Source of the DNA: Rhizorhabdus phycosphaerae
GTDB taxonomy: Bacteria; Pseudomonadota; Alphaproteobacteria; Sphingomonadales; Sphingomonadaceae
Length of the DNA: 64,000 nt
Assembly: GCF_011044255.1 (NCBI RefSeq)
Contig: NZ_CP049107.1
Coordinates: 868,001-932,000, forward strand
Direction of reading: 5' to 3'
Shown: one piece after another, positions 19,211 through 29,101 of the stretch
Layout: each line of letters starts with the position of its first letter
How positions within the stretch are numbered: the stretch's first letter is position 1
Translations under genes and position numbers: made by a program
The notes under the pieces: model-generated
Database searches by the model: none
Seen by the model: the letters and a program-made list of their open reading frames with translations, nothing else
Told to the model about the DNA's origin: nothing

Positions 19211-21696
19211 CGCGAGCCCGGGGGCGCCGCTCCGACCTCAAGCCAGGCTGGCTGTCCATCGCCTGTGTCGCGGCGCTCGCCCCGCTGACGCTCGCAGGCT
19301 TCAGCTTTTGGGTCGAACACGAGGCGCGCCACGACATTAGTACGCGGTTGACCATCTACCGGGCCCAGTCCCATCAGCGCGAAGTAACCGAGCTCCTGTC
19401 GCTGCTGAAGGATGCGGAGACCGGGCAACGCGGCTATCTGATCAGCGGCGATCGCGCCTTCCTCGGGCCCTATATCGACGCACGCGCGCGGCTGCCGCGC
19501 CAGATCGAGAAGGTCCGGGCGCTTGCCGCTTCGCCTCGCGAAACCGAAGATATTGCCCTGCTGTCGCAACTCACCACCGCCAAGCTTGGCGAATTGCAGC
19601 GTGTGATCAGCGTGCGAGACCGCGAGGGAATGGCGGCGGCGGCCGAAGCGCTGAAGCGCGGGGAAGGCAAGCGGTTGATGGACCGCATGCGGATGCTCGT
19701 CGAAGCCATGAACCGCCGTACCGACGCAACCCTTGTCCGGAAGATGGACGAGGAGGAGCGGCGCTACGACGAAATCCGGGTTCAGGTTCTCGCCTCGGTG
19801 CTGATCAGCGCCCTGCTCGCCGGCAGCGTCGGCATCTGGATCGGCCGCGACCGGCGGATGCGCCACCTGCTCAACCGCGAGCGCGCCGACATCGCCGCGC
19901 GCCAGCGGGCGATCTTCGAAAGCGCGACCGACGCGATCATCCTGATCAATCCGAGCGGCAGCATCGAAACCATAAATCCGGCCGCAGAGCGCATGTTCCT
20001 CTACAATGCCGCCGAACTGCTGCGCCGCGACATCTCTACGCTGATCGACATCGCGCCGGGCGAAGGCTCGTTCCTGTCGCGGCTGGGCGTGCGCGACGGG
20101 CGGCTGACCAAGACCGAACTGATCGACGTCGTCGGGCGAACCAGCGCGGGCGAGACGATCGCCCTCGACGTCGTCCTCGGGACGATGGAATTGCCCGACG
20201 GCGTCCATATCGTCGCCGCGCTGCGCGATGCGACGAGCCGCAAGGAAGTGGACCAGCTCAAGGACGACTTCATATCCACCGTCAGCCATGAGTTGCGGAC
20301 GCCGCTGACGTCGATCGTCGGCTCGCTCGGGCTGCTGCGCAGCGGTGCCGCCGGGGTGCTGCCCGAAGATGCGCAACGCCTCGCCGAGATCGCGGAGACG
20401 AACAGCCAGCGCCTGATCCGCCTGATCAACGACATTCTCGACATCGACCAGATTCGCAAAGGGCGGATGGCCTTCGACTATGCGGTGGTCGACCTGCGCG
20501 ACGTGATGCACAAGGCGGTCGAGACGATGCAGGGTCTGGCCGGGCGCCGTTCGGTGACGATCGACTGCCGGGCGCCAAGCCATCCTGTCATGGCCTGCGC
20601 CGACCAGGACCGGCTGGTTCAGGTAGCGGGCAACCTCCTGTCGAATGCGATCAAATTCTCGCCCGAAGGCTCGACCGTGAAGTTCGAGCTTTTTCCCGGC
20701 GACGAGGACCATGTTATCCAGGTTACGGACAGCGGCCCGGGCATCGCGCCGGACTTCGCCGGGTCGATCTTCAACCGCTTTGCCCGCGCCGACCGTCCGG
20801 CCAACCGAAAGGTGGGCGGCACCGGACTCGGCCTCGCCATCTCGCGCGAGATCGTGCGGAGCCATGGCGGCGACATATCCTTCGAGAATCGCGCCGAGGG
20901 GGGGGCGATCTTCGCCTTCAGCATACCCCGGGATACCGCCAGCCTGACCGAGTCCGACAATGCCGTCCGGCTGCTGGTGTGCGAGCAGGAGCCCGAGCAT
21001 GGGCGATCGATCCAGTCGATGCTCAACGCCCAGGGCTATGCGAGCGATCTGGTGATGACGGTGCGCGACGGCATCGCCCACGCCCGGTCGCAGCCCTATG
21101 AGGCGGTCATCCTCAACCCGGCTATGGGCGAGATCGAGGGCATCGATGCAGTGCGGCGCTTCGGTCTCGCGCGAACACGGGCCAAGCATCCGACCCCCAT
21201 CATCGTCATCACCGATCGGCCGCCGCCGATGGATGGCAGCGACCGCCCGATCGCGGCCTGGCTGCAGCGGCCGGTCGATCCACGAAGGATGGTGCAGATC
21301 GTGCAGCGGGCCATCCGTCGCGCCGACCACCGCAAGGCGGTCATCCTCCACGTCGACGACGACGACGACACGCGCGAGTTGTTCGCCACAGCTCTGGCCG
21401 GGCGCGGCCTGCTGCTCAACGCGACCAGCCTGCGCTCTGCCGACAAGATCCTGGCGGAACGCCTGCCCGACGCGATCGTGCTCGACCTGGGTCTCCCCGA
21501 CGGATCGGGCAAGCGCCTGCTCACCGACGTCAAGCGCTGGAAGAGACCGCTGCCGATCATCGTCTATTCCGCCCAGGAGATTGACGAGGAGACGCGCAGG
21601 CTCGCCGATGCGGTGATCGTAAAGTCCCGCCGTGCCCTGTCTCGCCTCGCCACGACCGTCCTCGACATCGTCGACCGCCATGGAGGTCCGCAATGA
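19207..21696 (+). CDS. Hybrid histidine kinase: CHASE3-PAS-HisKA-HATPase-pseudoreceiver-receiver
   Basis: This 829-residue kinase has a first membrane helix (about 15-35), a CHASE3-type periplasmic domain (about 40-190, DAETGQRGYLISGD), a second helix (194-213), a PAS domain (230-345), and HisKA with H361 in VSHELRTPL. The ATPase domain has N box NLLSNAIKF and G boxes DSGPGIAPDF and GGTGLGLAI. Two receiver modules follow. The first (about 587-705) has Asn637 where the phosphoacceptor Asp should be and Arg688 for the conserved Lys, so it is probably inactive. The second (about 711-829) is intact, with D760 and K806. The gene overlaps both neighbours by 4 bp (ATGA). Confidence 0.93.
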   Translation: MTRARGRRSDLKPGWLSIACVAALAPLTLAGFSFWVEHEARHDISTRLTIYRAQSHQREVTELLSLLKDAETGQRGYLISGDRAFLGPYIDARARLPRQIEKVRALAASPRETEDIALLSQLTTAKLGELQRVISVRDREGMAAAAEALKRGEGKRLMDRMRMLVEAMNRRTDATLVRKMDEEERRYDEIRVQVLASVLISALLAGSVGIWIGRDRRMRHLLNRERADIAARQRAIFESATDAIILINPSGSIETINPAAERMFLYNAAELLRRDISTLIDIAPGEGSFLSRLGVRDGRLTKTELIDVVGRTSAGETIALDVVLGTMELPDGVHIVAALRDATSRKEVDQLKDDFISTVSHELRTPLTSIVGSLGLLRSGAAGVLPEDAQRLAEIAETNSQRLIRLINDILDIDQIRKGRMAFDYAVVDLRDVMHKAVETMQGLAGRRSVTIDCRAPSHPVMACADQDRLVQVAGNLLSNAIKFSPEGSTVKFELFPGDEDHVIQVTDSGPGIAPDFAGSIFNRFARADRPANRKVGGTGLGLAISREIVRSHGGDISFENRAEGGAIFAFSIPRDTASLTESDNAVRLLVCEQEPEHGRSIQSMLNAQGYASDLVMTVRDGIAHARSQPYEAVILNPAMGEIEGIDAVRRFGLARTRAKHPTPIIVITDRPPPMDGSDRPIAAWLQRPVDPRRMVQIVQRAIRRADHRKAVILHVDDDDDTRELFATALAGRGLLLNATSLRSADKILAERLPDAIVLDLGLPDGSGKRLLTDVKRWKRPLPIIVYSAQEIDEETRRLADAVIVKSRRALSRLATTVLDIVDRHGGPQ

Positions 21697-22076
21697 ATGA
21701 CACGACCCGCATTCTCTATGTGGACGACGAAAGCGACATTCGGTTGATCGTGCAGATGGCGCTCCGGATCGACCCCAGTTTCGAAGTGCGCGCGGCGGAG
21801 TCCGGAGATGAGGCCCTGAGCCAGCTCGCCTCGGACGACTGGCGGCCCGACCTTGCCATGATCGACGTCATGATGCCGGGAATGAGCGGCCCGGATCTTC
21901 TCCGCGCGATGCGGCAGGATGAGCGAACCGCATCGATTCCGGTCGTGTTCGTCACGGCCAGAGCGCGGCCCGAGGACGTCGACGATTATCTGGCGGCGGG
22001 AGCGCTCGGGGTGATCACCAAGCCCTTCGACCCGCTCCAGCTCGCCCCGCAGGTGCATGAGCTGCTGAACGACTGA
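21693..22076 (+). CDS. Single-domain response regulator (CheY-like)
   Basis: This 127-residue receiver has no output domain. The phosphoacceptor is D58 (LAMIDVMMPG), the acidic pair is D11-D12 (YVDDES) and the conserved lysine is K110 (VITKPFDP). It starts inside the stop of the hybrid kinase (ATGA overlap), so it is translated with it. It may act as a phosphate shuttle or sink between the kinase and the divergent Hpt protein. Confidence 0.92.
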   Translation: MNDTTRILYVDDESDIRLIVQMALRIDPSFEVRAAESGDEALSQLASDDWRPDLAMIDVMMPGMSGPDLLRAMRQDERTASIPVVFVTARARPEDVDDYLAAGALGVITKPFDPLQLAPQVHELLND

Positions 22077-22279
22077 TCCAGAAAACGGCATAAAATTGCA
22101 CGATCCGGCGCCCGCACGCGAAAAAGCGCGCAGGCTATCCCAGGCTCCGCATGGAGATTGCATTTTCCGTAACAATCGCAACCATGTCTTGAGACTGTTC
22201 GGCTAGGAGACCATATCCGGGAGAGTTTTCCCGTTCGTGATCCGGCCAAGACCGGACGCGGCGAGCAGGAGCGGACTAA

Positions 22280-25200
22280 ATGGACATCGAAGCGGCTGAT
22301 CTTTCCAACCGGGACAGCCAGGATTTCCCCGCAATCTTCGCCAAGGTCCTGACCAGCGGCGCTCTGCCGGGCGAACTCGCCGGCATGGACGAGGACCAGC
22401 TCGATGCCGCTGCCCGCTTCGTCGCGGAGACAGCGCATAAGCGTCAGCCCGGGCACCCCGCCATCCTCGTGCAGAGCATTGGCGGAACCAGCGACGGCCG
22501 GCGGTTGATGCGGGTCGCGATCGTTAATGACGACATGCCATTCCTCGTGGATTCCGTTTCGGCCGCCATGGCCAACCACAATGTCGAAGTGAGGCGACTG
22601 CTCCACCCGGTCACGGCCGTCCGTCGCGACGAAGACGGGATACTGACCGCGCTGCTGCCGAATGGAACCGTGGGCGAGCGCCGGGAATCCCTCATCTATC
22701 TCGAAGCCGACCGCGTCGACGCACGCGAGCGCCAGGCGCTGGCCCAGACAATCCGGTCGGTCCTCGCCGATGTCCGTGCAGCGGTGCGCGACTGGCAGGC
22801 GATGCAGGTCGCGATGCGCGACGACGCCGAACTGCTGCCCGACGGGGAAGGTGCCGCGCTGCTGCGCTGGCTCCTCGATGGCAACCTGACGCTGCTGGGC
22901 CATCGCGTCGAAACCGGCGAGGACGGCGCCAGCCGGCCGCTCGGCATCATGCGGGTCGGCGAGCCCCGACTTTGGCGCGAGAATACGGCGAAAGCCGCGC
23001 TCGCCTGGTTCGAGGAAGGCGGCAGTGCCCCGCTGGTGCTGAAGTCCGATTGCCGTTCGACCGTTCACCGCCGGGCGCCGCTCGACCTGATCATCTGCCC
23101 GGTCAGAGAGGGCAAGACGATCAAGGGGCTTTCGGTCCACGCGGGGCTGTGGACCAGCGCTGCGTTGCGCACGCCGGTCGACGAGATCCCCGTGCTGCGG
23201 ACGCGCCTGGCCGCGCTTGAAGAGAAGCTGGGCTTCGACCCGCGTGGCCATGCCGGCAAGGCGCTGCACCACGCGCTGTCCGAACTGCCGCCCGATCTCG
23301 TCCTGGCCCTGCCCGCCGATGCGCTGGAGCGCGTCGTCCTCAGCGCCATGTCGCTGGTCGATCGTCCCCGCCCGCGCCTCGAACTGGTGCGGACGACGCT
23401 CGGCGAGCATCTCGTCGCCATCGTCTGGCTGCCCCGCGAACTGCTGACCACCGGCAGCCGCACCGCCATAGCCGACATGCTCGGCGAGGCGACCGGCGCG
23501 ACGCTGGCCAACTGGTCGTTGCAGCTCGGCGAAGGCGATATCGCGCAGATCCGCTACATGTTCGACCTTCCGCCCCATGCGGAGGTTCCCGATGGCGAGC
23601 CGCTCGACCGCCGCCTGACCGAGATGTTGCGCGGCTGGGAGCCCGCGGTCGAAGCGCAGCTTGCCGAGGTCGAGCCCGCCAACCGGGCGGCCCGGCTGGC
23701 GATCGACTATGCGGCGGCCTTTCCGGGCACCTATCGCACCCATTCGACGCCGGCAGACGCGGCGATCGACATTCTGCGCCTCAATGCGCTGCCCGACGGA
23801 CAGGCCCGCGGATGCCGCCTTTATCGAAAGGAGCGCGATCCGGCCGGCCGCCTGCGGCTGAAGATCTATCGCAAGGGCGCGCTGATACCTCTGTCCGAAG
23901 CGGTCCCCGTGCTGGAGAATTTCGGCTTTCGGGTACTCGAGGAAATCCCGACGCCGCTCAACGGCGGCGAAATCGGCTATATCCATGACTTCCTGCTCGA
24001 CGTCGCCGATGCCGACGGAACCGGGCCGTTGCTCGAGCGGGCCGAGATTGCCGAAGGGGCGATCGCCGCGACGCTTGAGGGCCGCGCCGAAAACGACCTG
24101 TTCAACGAACTGATCGTGACCGTCGGCCTCCAGCCCGAAGAGACCGTGCTGTTCCGCGCCTGGTTCCGCTATCTGCGCCAGACCGGCTTTTCCTACGGCC
24201 TCGGCACCGCCGTGGAGGCTTTGAAGAAGGCGCCGGGGGTTGCGCGCGACATCATCGCCTATTTCCGCGCGCTCCACCAACCCGGCCAGCGCGACGACAA
24301 GCAGGCCGAACGACTGCACGCCGCGATCGAAACCGGCCTGAAGCAGGTCAGCGCGATCGACGACGATCGCATGCTGCGTCGCTTCAGGGCGGTCGTTCGC
24401 GCCACGCTGCGGACCAACGCCTTCTCCCCCGCCGCTCAGGAAGCACTCGCCTTCAAGATCGATTCCAGCGGCATTCCCGGCCTGCCTGCGCCGGTTCCGT
24501 GGCGCGAGATCTGGGTCTACAGCCCTCGTGTCGAGGGCATCCACCTGCGCGGCGGCCCGATTGCTCGCGGCGGACTGCGTTGGTCCGACCGGCGTGACGA
24601 TTTCCGTACCGAGATCCTCGGGCTGATGAAGGCGCAGGTCGTCAAGAATGCTGTCATCGTGCCGACCGGCGCGAAGGGCGGCTTCTATGCGAAGCAATTG
24701 CCGGCGCCCTCCGATCGCGACGCCTGGCTGGCCGAAGGTACCGAAAGTTACCGCATCTTCATCCGCTCACTGCTGTCGGTCACCGACAATATCGTCGATG
24801 GCAAGGTCGTCCATCCAGCCAAGGTCGTGATCCGCGACGGCGAGGATCCCTATTTCGTCGTCGCGGCGGACAAGGGCACCGCGACTTTCTCCGACGTCGC
24901 CAATGCGATCGCGGTAGAGCGCGGCTTCTGGCTGGGGGACGCCTTCGCGAGCGGCGGCAGCCATGGCTATGACCACAAGGCGATGGGCATCACCGCGCGC
25001 GGCGCCTGGGTATCGGTCCAGCGTCACTTCGCCGAAATGGGCATCGACGTGCAGAAAGACCCCGTTCGCGTCGTGGGTTGCGGCGACATGTCGGGCGACG
25101 TCTTCGGCAACGGCATGTTGTTGTCGGAGTCGATCCGCCTTGTTGCCGCGTTCGACCACCGTCACATCTTCCTCGATCCCAATCCCGACGCGGCGCAGTC

Positions 25201-26941
25201 TTTCGCGGAGCGCCAGCGCCTGTTCGCCCTGCCCCGCTCGAGCTGGATGGATTATGATGCGAAGCTGATTTCGAAGGGCGGCGGCATATTCCCGCGCGAC
25301 CAGAAGGAGATTCCGATCTCCGCCGAGGTCAAGGCCGCCCTGGATATCCAGGACGACGTGCTCGACCCTTCTGCGCTGATCGCAGCGATATTGAAGAGCC
25401 CGGTCGATCTTCTGTGGTTCGGCGGCATCGGCACCTATGTGAAGGCCCGCTCGGAAACCAATGCCGAAGTGGGTGACCGTTCGAACGAGGCGCATCGCGT
25501 CAATGGCGAGGACATCCGCGCACGCGTCATCGGCGAAGGCGCCAACCTCGGCGTGACCCAGGCGGGCCGCATCGGCTTTGCGCTGAAGGGCGGCCGGATC
25601 AACACCGACTTCATCGACAATTCGGCGGGCGTCGACTGCTCGGACAATGAGGTCAACATCAAGATTGCGCTCAACCGCGAGATGAATGAGGGGCGCCTCC
25701 CCTTCGACGCGCGCAACGCCTTGCTCGGCCGCATGACCGACGACGTCGCGCGGATCGTGCTGGAGGACAATCGCCTTCAGACGCTGGCCCTGTCGCTTGC
25801 CGAGCGCGGCGGCGCTGACGCCCTCCCCTCGCAACTCCGCGTGATCGAGATCCTCGAAGATGCGGGCCGCATCAACCGCGCCGTCGACGGGCTTGACGGA
25901 AACGACATGCTGCTCCGCCGCGCTCAGGATGCCCAGGGTCTGACCCGCTCCGAGCTGGCGATCCTCCTGTCGCACGGCAAGCTGGCGCTGCAGGATGCGA
26001 TCGAGGCGAGCGACGCCACCGACGATCCGGCGCTGGAACCGCTGCTGCTCGCGAGCTTCCCCGAGGCGATGCGCTCGGATTTCGCCGACGCGATCCGCGC
26101 GCACCGCCTCCGTCCGCAGATTTTGGCGACGAAGATGTCCAACCGCGTGATCAACCGGCTCGGCATCGTCGCTCCGTTCGAGATCGCCGAGGAGGAAGGC
26201 GTAGCCCTGTCGCAGGTCGCAACCGCCTATTTCACCGCCGATGCGCTGTTCGGGCTGGAAGCGATTTTCGAGAGTATCGAGACGGCTGAGGTCGAAGAGC
26301 AGCTTCGCCTGACCCTTCTGACGACCCTCGCCGATGCCGCCCGTTCGCATGTCGCCGATCTGTTGCGCAGCGTCGCGTCCGGAACCGATATCGGGACCGT
26401 CGTGGCGATGTTGCAGCCGGGGCTTCAGCGCCTCGATGCATCGCGCGGCGAACTGCTCAAAGCGGAAGCGCGCCAGCAGTCCGACCAGTTGCGCCAGCGG
26501 ATCGACGCCGACAGGGTGGAGCCGGCCGTCATCGACGGGCTGATGCGCGTCGCCGAGATGGACGGCGCGATTGGAACCGCTGCGCTCGCGAGCACATTGT
26601 CCGCCGATGAGGTCGAGGTGACCCGCGCCTATGTCCAGTTGGGCGAGCAGTTGGGGCTCGACTGGGCGAAGGTCGCCTCCGCCCGCTTCCGCAGTGCGGA
26701 TCCATGGGAGCGTCTGCTTGTCGCGGGCCTTACGCGCGAGTTCGGCCAGATCCGGCTCGACTTCCTGTCGCGCCACGGTAGCCGCGGTCCAGCCGAGGCC
26801 GTGTCGCAATGGCTCGCCAGCCATGGCGCGCGTGTCGACCAATTCCGCCGGACGATCGCCCGGGCGCGCGTGGCGGCGGCTCCGAGCGCGGCGATGCTCG
26901 CCCAGCTGGCGACCCAGGCTCGCGCCCTGCTCGCGAGATGA
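22280..26941 (+). CDS. NAD-specific glutamate dehydrogenase (large, 180-kDa type)
   Basis: This 1553-residue enzyme converts glutamate to 2-oxoglutarate and ammonia with NAD. It belongs to the large GDH family of proteobacteria and actinomycetes. The central catalytic domain (about residues 740-1280) includes RGGLRWSDRRDDFRTEILGL, the lysine-rich GAKGGFYAKQLP and the nucleotide-binding stretch RVVGCGDMSGDVFGNGM. Long N- and C-terminal regulatory regions flank it. The start at 22280 follows AGGAGCGG. About 200 bp upstream holds no gene. The gene stands alone and is followed by a strong hairpin. Confidence 0.95.
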   Translation: MDIEAADLSNRDSQDFPAIFAKVLTSGALPGELAGMDEDQLDAAARFVAETAHKRQPGHPAILVQSIGGTSDGRRLMRVAIVNDDMPFLVDSVSAAMANHNVEVRRLLHPVTAVRRDEDGILTALLPNGTVGERRESLIYLEADRVDARERQALAQTIRSVLADVRAAVRDWQAMQVAMRDDAELLPDGEGAALLRWLLDGNLTLLGHRVETGEDGASRPLGIMRVGEPRLWRENTAKAALAWFEEGGSAPLVLKSDCRSTVHRRAPLDLIICPVREGKTIKGLSVHAGLWTSAALRTPVDEIPVLRTRLAALEEKLGFDPRGHAGKALHHALSELPPDLVLALPADALERVVLSAMSLVDRPRPRLELVRTTLGEHLVAIVWLPRELLTTGSRTAIADMLGEATGATLANWSLQLGEGDIAQIRYMFDLPPHAEVPDGEPLDRRLTEMLRGWEPAVEAQLAEVEPANRAARLAIDYAAAFPGTYRTHSTPADAAIDILRLNALPDGQARGCRLYRKERDPAGRLRLKIYRKGALIPLSEAVPVLENFGFRVLEEIPTPLNGGEIGYIHDFLLDVADADGTGPLLERAEIAEGAIAATLEGRAENDLFNELIVTVGLQPEETVLFRAWFRYLRQTGFSYGLGTAVEALKKAPGVARDIIAYFRALHQPGQRDDKQAERLHAAIETGLKQVSAIDDDRMLRRFRAVVRATLRTNAFSPAAQEALAFKIDSSGIPGLPAPVPWREIWVYSPRVEGIHLRGGPIARGGLRWSDRRDDFRTEILGLMKAQVVKNAVIVPTGAKGGFYAKQLPAPSDRDAWLAEGTESYRIFIRSLLSVTDNIVDGKVVHPAKVVIRDGEDPYFVVAADKGTATFSDVANAIAVERGFWLGDAFASGGSHGYDHKAMGITARGAWVSVQRHFAEMGIDVQKDPVRVVGCGDMSGDVFGNGMLLSESIRLVAAFDHRHIFLDPNPDAAQSFAERQRLFALPRSSWMDYDAKLISKGGGIFPRDQKEIPISAEVKAALDIQDDVLDPSALIAAILKSPVDLLWFGGIGTYVKARSETNAEVGDRSNEAHRVNGEDIRARVIGEGANLGVTQAGRIGFALKGGRINTDFIDNSAGVDCSDNEVNIKIALNREMNEGRLPFDARNALLGRMTDDVARIVLEDNRLQTLALSLAERGGADALPSQLRVIEILEDAGRINRAVDGLDGNDMLLRRAQDAQGLTRSELAILLSHGKLALQDAIEASDATDDPALEPLLLASFPEAMRSDFADAIRAHRLRPQILATKMSNRVINRLGIVAPFEIAEEEGVALSQVATAYFTADALFGLEAIFESIETAEVEEQLRLTLLTTLADAARSHVADLLRSVASGTDIGTVVAMLQPGLQRLDASRGELLKAEARQQSDQLRQRIDADRVEPAVIDGLMRVAEMDGAIGTAALASTLSADEVEVTRAYVQLGEQLGLDWAKVASARFRSADPWERLLVAGLTREFGQIRLDFLSRHGSRGPAEAVSQWLASHGARVDQFRRTIARARVAAAPSAAMLAQLATQARALLAR

Positions 26942-26969
26942 CGCTGGCCGCCTCTCGCGGCGGCCAGCG
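26942..26969 (+). terminator. Hairpin directly after the glutamate dehydrogenase stop
   Basis: An 11-bp perfect stem (CGCTGGCCGCC and its complement) closes a 6-nt loop immediately after the stop. No T tract follows, so it is either an atypical terminator or an RNA-stabilising 3' end. Confidence 0.5.
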
Positions 26970-27072
26970 ATAATCCCGATGCAGGATGCTTGCACCCCGC
27001 TTCGCCTGTCCCTACGGTTTAGGCGAATGTCGCGGGGCGCAGCCCTGTCTTTCCCTTCGAGCAGAGAGCACG

Positions 27073-28044
27073 TTGACCGGTTTCAATCTGATCCTGCTGA
27101 TACCGGCGGCCCTTGCGGTCCTTCTGTTCGCGTTCATCACCTTCGCCGTGCTGAAACGCACGCATGGTTCGGGGCTCGAACCTCCCGATCCGCGGCCTGC
27201 GGCCGACGGCGGCAAGCCAGCCGAACGTGGCCTCGACAACGTCCGCGCACAACCGCTTCTGGACAGGGACGCCTTTCACTCATGGCGGCTCACCGAGCGA
27301 CTGCTTGCGAACCCGGATTCGGCCGGCGGCCCTCTATATCGGCTGCGGTTCACGCAGGATGCGCCTAGTTCCTCCTGGCGCGCCGGCGCCGTGGCCCGCG
27401 TCTATTGTGGCCCCGCCGGCAATCTTGACGACCCTGACTCTCCGGCCGACGCGCCGGTCGGGAGCTACATGATCGGCTCCCCGGCAGAGGACGGTATGCT
27501 CGAACTGGTCGTGCGACTTGTTCCCCTCCAGGCACCTCAGGGCGGGCGACGGTCGCGCTGGCTGTGCGAGTCGATCCAGCCTGGCGACGAGGTCCGGATC
27601 GCGATCAGCGACAGCGCCGACTTTCTGCCACCGCCCGCCGATGTCCCGCTGATCCTGATCGGCAACGCGACCGGGATCGCCGGCCTCCATGCCCAGATCA
27701 AGGCTCGCCCGGCCGGCTCGCGCAACTGGCTGATTTTCGGCGACCGCAACAGTGCCGACGACCAGGTGCTCGCGGCAGAGATCACCCAATGGGTTTCGAC
27801 CGGCCATCTCGAGCGGTGCGACCTCGTCTTCCCCGGAGATGGCGAGGAGCAGAGGCTCGTCACCGACCAGATCGAGGATGCGCGGATGACCGTGATAGAC
27901 TGGGCGCTGGCGGGATGCGCCATCTACGTCTGCGGCAGCAGCCTTATGGGCGATGACGTGCACGCGACCCTGACGGCCATCCTCGGCGGAGACGTCCTCG
28001 ACGCGATGGCCGAAGCCGGCCTGTACAAGCAGTCGGTCTACTAA
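27073..28044 (+). CDS. Membrane-anchored ferredoxin reductase-like flavoprotein
   Basis: About 323 residues. An N-terminal membrane helix (FNLILLIPAALAVLLFAFITFAV) is followed by a short linker and a ferredoxin-NADP-reductase-type module like that of sulfite reductase flavoprotein and cytochrome P450 reductase. GSYMIGSP matches the FAD-binding arginine/tyrosine motif only loosely. LILIGNATGIAGLHAQIK and WLIFGDRN match the NADP-binding run, and IYVCGSSLMGDDVHATL the C-terminal helix. The flavodoxin domain of those enzymes is absent. The start is uncertain: the TTG at 27073 gives a clean anchor, and an upstream ATG at 26986 is in frame. The electron acceptor is unknown. Confidence 0.7.
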   Translation: MTGFNLILLIPAALAVLLFAFITFAVLKRTHGSGLEPPDPRPAADGGKPAERGLDNVRAQPLLDRDAFHSWRLTERLLANPDSAGGPLYRLRFTQDAPSSSWRAGAVARVYCGPAGNLDDPDSPADAPVGSYMIGSPAEDGMLELVVRLVPLQAPQGGRRSRWLCESIQPGDEVRIAISDSADFLPPPADVPLILIGNATGIAGLHAQIKARPAGSRNWLIFGDRNSADDQVLAAEITQWVSTGHLERCDLVFPGDGEEQRLVTDQIEDARMTVIDWALAGCAIYVCGSSLMGDDVHATLTAILGGDVLDAMAEAGLYKQSVY

Positions 28045-28088
28045 TGGCTGGCGGACGGCCGCCCCCCTGTGCCGCCGCCGCCCTATGA

Positions 28089-28958
28089 TCAGAACTGCGC
28101 GACGATCGCGTCTGCGAAGCGTCGCATATCGTCCAGCTTGTCCTGTAGCGGCTGGCTGTCTTCCTCGACCGCGTAGAGATTGCGGAAAGCCACGGCGAGG
28201 TCGGTCACACCCAGATCCTGGTAGCGCTTTATGGTGTCGATCGTGACACTGCCCATGTCGGTGGCGAATATCTTGTGGGGCGCGTCGGCCCGACCCGCCT
28301 GCTCGCGAAAGGCGTGATATTTTTCGATCAGCGGGATCAGGGCATCGATGCCGCCCCCCGCATACATCCAGCCGTCGTTCCTGGCGGCACGCTTGAGCGC
28401 CGCATCGCTATGCCCGCCGATCAGAACCTCTATCGGTTGCGTCGGTATGGGGTTCAACTTGATCGGCGGCAGATCGTAATGCTGGCCGTGAAACTCGAAA
28501 TATCCGCCGGCAGTCAGCCCCCGGAAGATGGCGATGCACTCGTCGAAGCGCTCGCCCCGCTTCTCCCAGGGAACGCCCATCACGGCATAGTCCTCGGGCC
28601 ATACGCTCAGGCCCGCGCCCAGCGAGAAGCGATTGCGCGTGACCGCCGCGATCGACGAGGCAAGCTTTGCCGAATAGACCGGCGGCCGCACCGGCAGCTT
28701 CAACACATTGGTGGTAAAGTGCAGCGTCTCCGTTGCCGCCCCCATCGCCGTGGCGGCGATGAACGATTCGAGGAAGGGCTTGTTTTCGAGAAACTCCCGC
28801 CCGCCGTCCGAGGTATAGGCGTAGGCCGTATCCGAAGCCTTGGGGTAGATGAGACTGTCCGGGATGACGAAGCCGAAATAGCCGGCCTCCTCGGCAGCGC
28901 GGGCCAGCGGAATATAATATTCCGGATTGGTCATGGACTCCGCAAAATGGAAACGCAT
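28089..28958 (-). CDS. LLM-class flavin-dependent oxidoreductase
   Basis: This 289-residue protein has the bacterial-luciferase-like TIM barrel fold, seen in the opening MRFHFAESMTNPEYYIPLARAAEEAGYFG pattern, the RFSLGAGLSVWPEDYAVMG stretch and IEVLIGGHSDAALKRAAR. Such enzymes use FMN or F420. Its true substrate is unknown. It is convergent with the flavin reductase-like gene 44 bp away and stands alone. Confidence 0.85.
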   Translation of the reverse strand: MRFHFAESMTNPEYYIPLARAAEEAGYFGFVIPDSLIYPKASDTAYAYTSDGGREFLENKPFLESFIAATAMGAATETLHFTTNVLKLPVRPPVYSAKLASSIAAVTRNRFSLGAGLSVWPEDYAVMGVPWEKRGERFDECIAIFRGLTAGGYFEFHGQHYDLPPIKLNPIPTQPIEVLIGGHSDAALKRAARNDGWMYAGGGIDALIPLIEKYHAFREQAGRADAPHKIFATDMGSVTIDTIKRYQDLGVTDLAVAFRNLYAVEEDSQPLQDKLDDMRRFADAIVAQF

Positions 28959-29101
28959 CTCACCGCTCTCCCGTTCGCTCGATGGCCCTATGCGACCCCT
29001 CGGCTCTTCCCGTTTACGCGTTTGTCGAGGGCGCCCGGCGCCTAGTCAAGACCGGCATCCGGCCATTGCCGACAAGGGTCAGCGGAGCGAGCGCCCGGGT
29101 A

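Noticed and set aside
22077-22279. A riboswitch or small RNA upstream of glutamate dehydrogenase
   Set aside because: Only a short CCGG-type hairpin and AT-rich patches were seen; no known RNA motif was recognised.
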